Assembly: GCA_027062625.1 (NCBI GenBank)
Contig: JAMOSZ010000015.1
Coordinates: 1-49,496 of the forward strand
DNA: 49,496 bases
DNA from: Nautiliaceae bacterium
GTDB taxonomy: Bacteria; Campylobacterota; Campylobacteria; Campylobacterales; Nautiliaceae
Direction of reading: 5' to 3'
Numbering within the stretch: the stretch's first letter is position 1; the number at the start of each line of letters is the position of its first letter. Shown here one piece after another: positions 16,972-25,244 of this stretch. The notes beneath the pieces are model-generated. The model searched no databases. It saw nothing but the letters and a program-made list of their open reading frames with translations, and was not told the origin of the DNA. Made by a program: the position numbers and the translations under genes.

Positions 16972-18401
16972 TACATTCCTCCTAAAAAGCTAAATGCTTT
17001 ATTTGCTAAATCAAAAATTGGTTGAGGATTTATACCAAAGTAAACAATCAAAAACGCAAATACACTAAGCGCAAATTTTTCTGCAAAATGCATACTAAAA
17101 TCTGCTTTTGCTACTTTCTCACTCATTGGTCCGTGAATTACTCTTCTAATTGCCCAGATAATATACCCAGCACTAATAAGCCCTGCAATAGCAATTACAG
17201 CAATCCACCATCCATAAGCTTTAACAGCAGAAACTATAATAGTAAGTTCACCTACAAATCCCATTGTTCCTGGAAGTCCAAGTGCTGCCATACCAGCTAA
17301 AATGAAAATTGCACTAACATAAGGTGCCTTTTTCATAATTCCACCCATCTCATCCATATACCAAGTATGAGTTTTGTGATGTAGCCACCCAGCAATTAAA
17401 AATAGAGGCGAAATTACAAGTGCGTGTCCAATCATTTCATAAAGCGAAGCACTAAGCCCATCATATGTCATAGTAGAAATTGCAACTACTACAAGCCCCA
17501 TATGTGAAATTGAAGAGTATGCAACCATCTTTTTAATATGTCTTTCATAAATTGCAAGAAATCCTGCATAAAGAGTAGTAATAAGTCCAAAAATCAACAT
17601 CCATTTTGCAAACAATAAAGTACTAACTGGCATTAATTCAACCGTAAATCTAATAAGCCCATACGCTCCCATTTTAAGCAAAACCCCAGCTAAAAGCACT
17701 GAAATACTACTTGGAGCTTGAACATGCGCATCTGGTAGCCAAGTATGAAATGGAAACACTGGCAGCTTTGCCGCAAATCCCAAAAACATAAGCCACCAAA
17801 TAAGAGCTGGCGTTGCTAATAAAGCCTCTTTAATTGTAAGTAAATCCCAAACTCCCGTTTGAGCAAATAGTAAATAAAATCCAACAAACATAAACATTGC
17901 AAACACATGAGTGTAGATAAAAAACTTAATTGCTGCATAAATTCTATTCTCAGCCCCCCAAATCCCAACTAAAAATAGCATAGGCACAAGAGTTAACTCC
18001 CAAAACATAAAAAACCACAAAACATTTGTAGTCATAAATACCCCAAAAATAGGTCCACTAAAAAAGATAAGCAAACTAAAATAAGCCGCTTGTTTTTTCT
18101 CTTCCCAAGATGTAAATACCACTAAAACCAAAAGCGCAGCAGTTAACAAAAGCATAGCCACACTTAATGCGTCAATTTGCAAAGTTAAAGAAAATGCAAA
18201 TTGAGGCACTTTTAAAAATTCTCCAAGATATAAAAAGCTACCATCGCTTGGAAGATGCTTATACCAATAAAAAGAGATAAAAAATAGCACTAAAAACCAA
18301 CCAAGCGCTATATACTTAGCTATATGCTGAGCGTTTCTTGTTAAAAAGTAAACAAGAGCCGCTCCAAACATAGGTGCAAAAATTATACCTAACCCTACCA
18401 T
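16971..18401 (-). CDS. nuoM: Complex I-like subunit M (antiporter-like)
   Basis: MFWELTLVPMLFLVGIWG, KLPVFPFHTWLPDAHVQAPSSISVLLAGVLLKMGAYG, KKMVAYSSISHMG. Confidence 0.96.
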   Translation of the reverse strand: MVGLGIIFAPMFGAALVYFLTRNAQHIAKYIALGWFLVLFFISFYWYKHLPSDGSFLYLGEFLKVPQFAFSLTLQIDALSVAMLLLTAALLVLVVFTSWEEKKQAAYFSLLIFFSGPIFGVFMTTNVLWFFMFWELTLVPMLFLVGIWGAENRIYAAIKFFIYTHVFAMFMFVGFYLLFAQTGVWDLLTIKEALLATPALIWWLMFLGFAAKLPVFPFHTWLPDAHVQAPSSISVLLAGVLLKMGAYGLIRFTVELMPVSTLLFAKWMLIFGLITTLYAGFLAIYERHIKKMVAYSSISHMGLVVVAISTMTYDGLSASLYEMIGHALVISPLFLIAGWLHHKTHTWYMDEMGGIMKKAPYVSAIFILAGMAALGLPGTMGFVGELTIIVSAVKAYGWWIAVIAIAGLISAGYIIWAIRRVIHGPMSEKVAKADFSMHFAEKFALSVFAFLIVYFGINPQPIFDLANKAFSFLGGM

Positions 18402-18402
18402 T

Positions 18403-20253
18403 TTATAGCCCCTTTACAATAATTAAAATCGCAATAACGATAATTGCAACGCCAAGAACAAATTGCCCCATATAAGTTCCAATTTTACCGCTATGACCTG
18501 CTCTAAATATTTTATAAACTGCATAAGTAAAGTCAACCGTTTTATTTACGATGTAATCTACTACATAAGTATCAAACCATCTTGCTGATTTTGCAATAGC
18601 ACCAACGATAATATTTTTTGATACCCAAGTAATCATAGCCTCAACATAGTATCCATTAAACAATACTTGGTGAATTGTTTGCACAAAATGATGAGATGAA
18701 ATTTTGTATAACAGATTAAGTCCTTTAACATAAAGTCCAACTACAATTAAGAATAAAATAAGCATTCCAGTCAACATAAACGCAGTAAGTCCTGCTACAT
18801 GAGGCTCAACTACTTCTCCACCTGTAATATAGCGGATAATATCGCTTTGCCAAATTGAGATAAATAGAGTTAAAAACGCCAAAATTCCAAGTGGAAGTCT
18901 CATCCAAAGGTTACTTGGTTTGTGCACGCTTCCACCAATTGATTCATGTCTTGGCTCACCAAGGAAGATTAAAATCCAAAGTCTTGTAATATATGCAATT
19001 GAGAGAAGTGCGGCAATTGTAACAAATGTTTTTGTAAATCCATTACCCCACTCCCAAGCAGCGGCTACTACCATTTCCTTAGAGAAAAATCCACTAAATG
19101 GAGGAACACCTGCTAAACTAAGTGAACCCATTGCCATAAATAGTGCAACAAATGGAGCTGTTTTAATAAGTCCTCCTAGTTTCCAAGCATCTTTTTGATG
19201 ATGCGCAATATAAATTACAGCACCCGCACTTAAAAACAATAACGCTTTAAAGATTGCGTGATTTACAAGATGAAGCATACCAGCTGCTAAGCTTCCAACT
19301 CCAAGTCCTACAAATGCAATTGATAAATGCGACATAGTTGAATATGCAAGAATTTTTTTAATCTCTTTTTGCACAAGAGCTGATGTTGACCCAATAAATG
19401 CACTAAGTGCTGCAACATTTGCAACAACGAATAAAGCATCCGTATAACTAAAAAAGTCAAAAAGTCTTGCAACAATATAAATACCACTATTAACCATTGT
19501 AGCCCCATGGATAAGAGCCGAAACGGTTGTTGGACCTTCCATTGCATTCATAAGCCAAGGATAAAGCGGAAATTGACCTGATTTACCAATAGCTCCCATA
19601 AAGATAAACAAAGCCACAACTAATGCAATAGTTTTATCAATCTGTCCAGCATCTGCAAGTTTATTAAGCTCTACTAAATTTACAGTCCCAACATAATACA
19701 TCAAAAGCGCAATTGCCGCTAAAATAAAAATATCCCCAAATCTTGTATAAAGAAACGCTTGCATACCAGCATTTGCCGCTGAATGTTTATAATACCAAAA
19801 ACTAATTAATAGATAACTCGCAAGCCCCATAAACTCCCAACCAACAAAAGCTCCAATTAAATCTTTTGTAATAACAAGTAAAATCATACCCCCAATAAAA
19901 AATAGAACCTTTGCATAATATCTTGGCTGGTCTGGGTCCTCACCCATATAATCGTGAGCAAAGTGAATATCTAAAAATCCAAGTCCCGTTGCTACTAAAA
20001 GCATTACAATTGAGAGATGGTCGATATAAATTCCAAAAGGTAATTGCAAATTACCATAAGCAATCCAAGTATAATCAATATCAATCACGGTATCTGAATA
20101 TTTCAAAAATAAAACTACACTTGCTAAAAACAACACAAACCCTACAACCTCTGCTACCCAAAATGCAAGTTCTCTTTTTACCTTTCCTAATACATACGCT
20201 AATACAGCACCAACAAAAGGAGCCGTTAGTAATATAAATACTGCATTATTCAT
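18403..20253 (-). CDS. nuoL: Complex I-like subunit L (antiporter-like)
   Basis: GWEFMGLASYLLISFWY, GKSGQFPLYPWLMNAMEGPTTVSALIHGATMVNSGIY, KKILAYSTMSHL. Confidence 0.96.
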   Translation of the reverse strand: MNNAVFILLTAPFVGAVLAYVLGKVKRELAFWVAEVVGFVLFLASVVLFLKYSDTVIDIDYTWIAYGNLQLPFGIYIDHLSIVMLLVATGLGFLDIHFAHDYMGEDPDQPRYYAKVLFFIGGMILLVITKDLIGAFVGWEFMGLASYLLISFWYYKHSAANAGMQAFLYTRFGDIFILAAIALLMYYVGTVNLVELNKLADAGQIDKTIALVVALFIFMGAIGKSGQFPLYPWLMNAMEGPTTVSALIHGATMVNSGIYIVARLFDFFSYTDALFVVANVAALSAFIGSTSALVQKEIKKILAYSTMSHLSIAFVGLGVGSLAAGMLHLVNHAIFKALLFLSAGAVIYIAHHQKDAWKLGGLIKTAPFVALFMAMGSLSLAGVPPFSGFFSKEMVVAAAWEWGNGFTKTFVTIAALLSIAYITRLWILIFLGEPRHESIGGSVHKPSNLWMRLPLGILAFLTLFISIWQSDIIRYITGGEVVEPHVAGLTAFMLTGMLILFLIVVGLYVKGLNLLYKISSHHFVQTIHQVLFNGYYVEAMITWVSKNIIVGAIAKSARWFDTYVVDYIVNKTVDFTYAVYKIFRAGHSGKIGTYMGQFVLGVAIIVIAILIIVKGL

Positions 20254-20554
20254 CGTTCACCGCCTTATCTAAGTGGTCTGGGATTACTTCTCCTGTCATT
20301 CGGTTTGCAAGGATAAAGATTAAAACTCCCGCTGCCGCTTCAAGAGTTGCAATTACAATTACAACATAAGCAATTGCAAGCCCTCTTGTAAGCCCAAAGT
20401 GATACGCCGCACTCGCTAATAACAAAATTACGGCATTTAAAAGCATTTCAAGTGAGAAGAAAATTTTTAAAAAATCACTTTTACTCGTTACCCCATAAAG
20501 CCCTACCCCAAAAAGGATAATTGCCGCTATTGCATCAATATAAAATCCAACCAT
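20246..20554 (-). CDS. nuoK: Complex I-like subunit K
   Basis: FFSLEMLLNAVILLL...VIVIATLEAAAGVLIF. Confidence 0.93.
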   Translation of the reverse strand: MVGFYIDAIAAIILFGVGLYGVTSKSDFLKIFFSLEMLLNAVILLLASAAYHFGLTRGLAIAYVVIVIATLEAAAGVLIFILANRMTGEVIPDHLDKAVNDE

Positions 20555-20557
20555 CTT

Positions 20558-21025
20558 TTATTCCTTTCCATACTTTAAAGTATGAAGCATTCTAATACTT
20601 CCATATAATACACTTGCCGCTACAACTCCCATAAATACCGCAATTTCAGCATAAAAATCTGTAAAGATTTTTACTTGGTCTTTTAGAGGAATTGGCTTTC
20701 CGCCAAGTGGCATACTTGGAAGCAAAAATGGCACAATCAAAAACCCAATAATTACAATAGTCACAATACTCACAGCCCAAGGTCTAATTTCAAATTTAGG
20801 AAATTTTGCACCAATAATTGTAACCCCAAATAGAGTTAAGACTACAATTCCTCCGGTATAAACAAAAATTTGGAAAAGTCCAAGCAATTTCTCATCCATA
20901 AGAATGTAATAAATTCCAAGTAAAAACATCATCAAAACAAACGACAATACCGCTGGGACGGTATTTTTTTGAGCTAAACTCATAATTGCAAGGATAATAA
21001 CGATTGCTAAAATCAATACACTCAT
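20558..21025 (-). CDS. nuoJ: Complex I-like subunit J
   Basis: LGLFQIFVYTGGIVVLTLFGVTII typical NuoJ segment; position between nuoK and nuoI. Confidence 0.9.
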   Translation of the reverse strand: MSVLILAIVIILAIMSLAQKNTVPAVLSFVLMMFLLGIYYILMDEKLLGLFQIFVYTGGIVVLTLFGVTIIGAKFPKFEIRPWAVSIVTIVIIGFLIVPFLLPSMPLGGKPIPLKDQVKIFTDFYAEIAVFMGVVAASVLYGSIRMLHTLKYGKE

Positions 21026-21648
21026 TTTGATTCCTCCTCTTTTTGTACCTTAGCCACTTCTTTACTACTCTCTTCACTCTTAACATCTGTTTTTGGCTTA
21101 ACTTCCGCATTTTTAGATTCATCTGTCTTTGGCTGAGTTTCCTTAGCTTTTTTCGCTTCTGCCGCTTTTTTTGCCGCTTCTGCTTTTTTCTTAGCCATAG
21201 CCTCTTTTTTCTTTCTTGCTTTTTCTTCTTCTTCTTTTTTCTTAGCCTCTATCCACTCCTGAGGAATATCAACTCTAACCCAAAAGTTATCAAGAGCTTC
21301 TGGCGTTCCATCTGTAATCATCTCAATATCACCACCACTTAACTTAATCGCCTTTGGCTTAGTAGGACAAACATCCTCACAAAGCCCACAGAAAATACAA
21401 ATAGCCAAGTTTACTTCTGGCACAATCCTTGGCTTTTTAAGAGGAAGTGGTTTCATTTTAATAGCATCAACTGGGCAAATTTTATTACAAGCATCACATC
21501 CAATGCATAGCTCATATTTAATTTCGTGTCTTCCCCTAAAAATAGGTGATTTGTGAGCTGGTTCTTTTACTACATCTTTTATTGCAATTCTTGGCTCGGT
21601 TATAGCTTTTAATACCCTTATTACCTTTTCACTAATTTCAAAAATCAT
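21022..21648 (-). CDS. nuoI: Complex I-like subunit I (2x[4Fe-4S]) with long Lys/Ala/Glu-rich C-terminal extension
   Basis: CIGCDACNKICPVDAIK and CIFCGLCEDVCPTKP; then EEEEKARKKKEAMAKKKAEAAKKAAEAKKAKE... Confidence 0.94.
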   Translation of the reverse strand: MIFEISEKVIRVLKAITEPRIAIKDVVKEPAHKSPIFRGRHEIKYELCIGCDACNKICPVDAIKMKPLPLKKPRIVPEVNLAICIFCGLCEDVCPTKPKAIKLSGGDIEMITDGTPEALDNFWVRVDIPQEWIEAKKKEEEEKARKKKEAMAKKKAEAAKKAAEAKKAKETQPKTDESKNAEVKPKTDVKSEESSKEVAKVQKEEESK

Positions 21649-21649
21649 C

Positions 21650-22621
21650 CTAAACTCCTATAATGTATAGTTTTGCAAAAACTATCCAAACTAAATTTAA
21701 AATCGCAAGAGGAGTTAACCAGCTCCAACAAAATTTTAGCATCTGGTCAAGTCTAAGTCTTGGGTTTGATGCTCTAATTGCTACCATAATTACCGCAAGA
21801 AGCGCGATTTTTAAAAACAACCACCAAAAACTATCAAAGAAAATCCCTCTATATCCACCAAAAAACAATGTAACAGCTGCTGCACTTACTACTAAAATTT
21901 CCGTAAATTCAGCAAATTTAAGCAACACATAGTTTGTTCCTGCATACTCTGTATAAAATCCATATACAATCTCTTGCTCAGCATCTGGAATATGAAAAGG
22001 AGGTTGTTCTAAAATTCCAAGCATGGTAATAATAAAAATAATTGCACCTGGGAGTAAGATAAGGGTTGTAAGCCAATTGTTGCTATACATAATTTCATAC
22101 AAATTCATTGTCCCAAACAGAAGTGCTGGTGAGAGAGCCGCTAAGAAAAATGGTGCTTCCATTGAAATCATTTGAGCCAAAATCCTCATACCACCAAGAA
22201 ATGAATATTTATTATGACTTCCAAAACCTGTTAAAAAAAGTAAGAAAGGTTCAACTCCAATTAATACAACAAGCCCTAAAATTCCATATTCTGTATCTAA
22301 AATTCCTCTTCCATTATTAATAAGTGGCGACCATGGAATAAGAATCACTGGAAGTGCCGCCACAAGAGGAGTAATAATTGGAATGATATTAAAAAGATAC
22401 GGATCAGCACTCTTTGGAGTAATTGATTCTTTTGTTAAAAGCTTAAACACATCATAAACAGTTTGCAATGTCCCAGCCGGTCCATTATAGTGAGGTCCTA
22501 CCCTTTTATGCACATATGCTAAAACTTTTCTTGCAAAGTAAAACACAAAAAATGTCCATAAAAGCAAAAACAAAAGTCCTGGAAAAACAAAAATGTAAAA
22601 TAGCATACTTCCAATACTCAT
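21650..22621 (-). CDS. nuoH: Complex I-like subunit H
   Basis: KRVGPHYNGPAGTLQTVYDVFKLLTKE, EQPPFHIPDAEQEIVYGFYTEYAG, RLRLDQMLKFCWSWLTPLA. Confidence 0.95.
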   Translation of the reverse strand: MSIGSMLFYIFVFPGLLFLLLWTFFVFYFARKVLAYVHKRVGPHYNGPAGTLQTVYDVFKLLTKESITPKSADPYLFNIIPIITPLVAALPVILIPWSPLINNGRGILDTEYGILGLVVLIGVEPFLLFLTGFGSHNKYSFLGGMRILAQMISMEAPFFLAALSPALLFGTMNLYEIMYSNNWLTTLILLPGAIIFIITMLGILEQPPFHIPDAEQEIVYGFYTEYAGTNYVLLKFAEFTEILVVSAAAVTLFFGGYRGIFFDSFWWLFLKIALLAVIMVAIRASNPRLRLDQMLKFCWSWLTPLAILNLVWIVFAKLYIIGV

Positions 22622-22630
22622 CTTCTCTCC

Positions 22631-24304
22631 TTATCTATCTAAATCACCCTGACAGATATGCATACTTCCATAAAGAAGCGGAATATCTGATAGGGTATGT
22701 CCTGGTAATAACTCTTCTAAAACTTTTGTATGATTTACACTTGGTGCTTTTAACTTTAATCTATAAGGAGTTGTCGCTTTTGGTTTTGTCACAAGATGCA
22801 TAAGCACCTCACCTCTTGCCCACTCAACTCTGGTAACTGCTTCACCTTCTGGGAGTCTTTTTGGCATTTTAACAAGATGATCTTTCTTAGGGTCCATCTC
22901 TCCTGCTTCAACTCCTTCTTCAATTTTCTTCATAGCCTGTTTAATCAAATCAATTGCTTGGTCAACCTCTTTTACAATAATATAAAGTCTATCTCTTGCA
23001 TCCCCATTTTCACAAGTTACATAATCTATTTCAAGTTCCCCATAAGCTGCATAAGGTTCATCAATTCTTACATCAATTTTTGCGCCACTTGCCCTTGCAA
23101 TTGGACCTGCAAGATAATACTTTTCAACATCTTTTAAACTAAATTTTCCAGCATCTTTTGCTCTAACGCTCATAAGAGGGTTTTTTAAGAAAATATCTTC
23201 AATATCTGGTTTTATAGTTTCCCATTTTTTAATAGCTTTATTTATTTCATCAAACCAAGCTTTATAATCATTTAAAGGATATCTAACTCCACCTGGTTCT
23301 ATGCAAGAAGTTGCAATTCTTGCACCTGAATAATCTTCAAGAACATCTAAGAAATATTCTCTTACATCAAGACACCACATCAAGAATGTTTGAAGCCCCA
23401 TTGTTCCAAAAAATCCACCCATTGAAATAAGATGAGATGCAATTCTTCCAGTCTCTCCTAAAATAACTCTCATATACTTTGCAAAAGGAGTTATCTCTTT
23501 TCCAGCAATCTCTTCAACTGCCTGAGAATAACAAATCATAGGGTTTGGGTTATCCATAAAGCAAATTCTCTCAACCGCAACAATTGCACCTATAAAATCT
23601 TTTCTCTCAGCAAGATGTTCTAACGCCCTCCAAACATAACCAATATCTGGTTCTACTTTTTCAATGTTTTCACCATTTACGAATACTTTTAATCTAATTG
23701 GACCACTTGCTGGGTGAGTTGGTCCCCAATGAAGCACTGTTCTACTTCCCTCATGCCCCATTGTTTTTTCATGCTCTTCATACTCTTTGAAAAACTCTTC
23801 TGTAATTGCATTTACATTTTCAATAAGGTTTTTTTCATGCTCTTTCCAATCAAAATCTTTTCTAAATGGATATTTTCCATAATAATCTCTACTTATTAAG
23901 AAATATCTTAAATTTGGATGACCTACAAATTTTACTCCATAAGTTGAATATGCTTCAAGCTCATGATAATCAGCACTTGGAAATTCTGGGGTAATTGAAT
24001 CAATCTCACAATTTTCTAAATTTCTTGGTAAATCTACTTTTAGCCAAACATTAACTTTTTCTTTCTCTTTACTTGAAACTGATGGATTTAAACTTTCAAG
24101 AAAATAATTTACTTCAATTCTATCTTCATCAATAAAATCTGTTGGTGAAACGGTTGAACAAGTTTTAATGCCTGCTTTTTTTAATTCTCTTACAAGAGGA
24201 AGCAAATCTTCTTTATTTTTTAATTTTGCTTTTACCCAAGATTTATAATCCTCTACATACTCTACATCAAATTTTGAAATAATATTTTTAATCTCTTCTC
24301 TCAT
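22631..24304 (-). CDS. nuoCD: Fused complex I-like NuoC-NuoD protein with atypical active-site motifs
   Basis: NuoC-like N-terminus (YHELEAYSTYGVKFVGHPNLRYFLISRDYYGKYPFRKDF) fused to NuoD/49-kDa-like domain (GPTHPASGPIRLKV...GYVWRALEHLAERKDF...RVILGETGRIASHLISMG...DLDR). Confidence 0.9.
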   Translation of the reverse strand: MREEIKNIISKFDVEYVEDYKSWVKAKLKNKEDLLPLVRELKKAGIKTCSTVSPTDFIDEDRIEVNYFLESLNPSVSSKEKEKVNVWLKVDLPRNLENCEIDSITPEFPSADYHELEAYSTYGVKFVGHPNLRYFLISRDYYGKYPFRKDFDWKEHEKNLIENVNAITEEFFKEYEEHEKTMGHEGSRTVLHWGPTHPASGPIRLKVFVNGENIEKVEPDIGYVWRALEHLAERKDFIGAIVAVERICFMDNPNPMICYSQAVEEIAGKEITPFAKYMRVILGETGRIASHLISMGGFFGTMGLQTFLMWCLDVREYFLDVLEDYSGARIATSCIEPGGVRYPLNDYKAWFDEINKAIKKWETIKPDIEDIFLKNPLMSVRAKDAGKFSLKDVEKYYLAGPIARASGAKIDVRIDEPYAAYGELEIDYVTCENGDARDRLYIIVKEVDQAIDLIKQAMKKIEEGVEAGEMDPKKDHLVKMPKRLPEGEAVTRVEWARGEVLMHLVTKPKATTPYRLKLKAPSVNHTKVLEELLPGHTLSDIPLLYGSMHICQGDLDR

Positions 24305-24313
24305 CTCTCACCC

Positions 24314-24787
24314 CTAAAATTTCATTTGTTTCCATAAGCCACCTTGACTTGAAGCTGATGGCTCACCTCTTTTAATTTTTTCTTTAAGTTCTTCAAGTCC
24401 TGCAATAATTGCCTCTGGTTTTGGAGGACATCCAGCAACAAATACATCAGCTGGCAAAATCTCTGTCATATTTTTAATAACCGATTCACTATCATTATAA
24501 GGACCTCCATCATAAGCACACGCCCCAATTGCCACAACATACCTTGGTTCTGGCATTTGCTCATAAGTCCTAAGAAGTGCTGGAAGGATTTTTTTGCTTA
24601 CAAGCCCAGTAATAAAAATAATATCAGCCTGCCTTGGAGTTGGAGTCATAATATATCCATATCTCTCCCAATCATACCTTGGTCCCATAGCCGCAAGCAT
24701 CTCCAATGAACAACACCCGCTACAAAAATGAACAATCCAAGGACTTTTGCTTCTTGCATAGTTAAAAAAATCAAGCACCTTTAACAT
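24314..24787 (-). CDS. nuoB: Complex I-like subunit B (N2 cluster)
   Basis: VHFCSGCCSLEMLAAMGPRYDWERYG, TGLVSKK, YVVAIGACAYDGGPY, FVAGCPPKPEAI. Confidence 0.95.
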   Translation of the reverse strand: MLKVLDFFNYARSKSPWIVHFCSGCCSLEMLAAMGPRYDWERYGYIMTPTPRQADIIFITGLVSKKILPALLRTYEQMPEPRYVVAIGACAYDGGPYNDSESVIKNMTEILPADVFVAGCPPKPEAIIAGLEELKEKIKRGEPSASSQGGLWKQMKF

Positions 24788-25127
24788 TTCTAAACTCCTT
24801 TGAATTTCTATACTCTTTCATACTAACTGTAATTGCCGTAAACAATAAAAATCCAAATACCATCGCCCAATGAAGAGCCTCTTTATTGTCTGCAAAAACA
24901 AATAAGCTAAAAAACAATCCAGCCATATCAAACACAATAAAAGCAATTGCAAAAATAAAATAACTAAAATTCGCTTTCATTGGCACTTCACTACTTGGAG
25001 GAAGCCCACACTCAAAATGGTCATTTTTAATCTCCCCTGGATTATAAGGAGCAACAGCAATACCCAAAAAGTAAAGAAGTAAAACACCACCTAAAATACC
25101 ACTTGCAAAAATTAAAATAGTTTCCAT
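24771..25127 (-). CDS. nuoA: Complex I-like subunit A
   Basis: HFECGLPPSSEVPMKANFSYFIFAIAFIVFDMAGLFF. Confidence 0.93.
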   Translation of the reverse strand: METILIFASGILGGVLLLYFLGIAVAPYNPGEIKNDHFECGLPPSSEVPMKANFSYFIFAIAFIVFDMAGLFFSLFVFADNKEALHWAMVFGFLLFTAITVSMKEYRNSKEFRNVKGA

Positions 25128-25244
25128 TAACTCTCCTTATGAAAATAGGACTTTTTTTCTATTTTTTATTATAAGAAAAATTTATAAAAAAAAAAGAAGT
25201 AGGTATTAAATGATTATTAAATTTTACCAAAAAGTTACTTAAAG

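Noticed and set aside
21043-21342. 99 aa plus-strand ORF rich in Phe/Ser/Leu
   Set aside because: Antisense shadow of the Lys/Ala/Glu-rich NuoI tail.
22631-24304. Reading NuoCD as an active [NiFe] hydrogenase large subunit
   Set aside because: Neither CxxC pair is intact, and NuoA plus three antiporter-like subunits indicate a complex I-like assembly; treated as an unusual NuoD instead.
25142-25165. AAAATAG...CTATTTT stem upstream of nuoA
   Set aside because: Short AT-only stem; not convincing as terminator or riboswitch.
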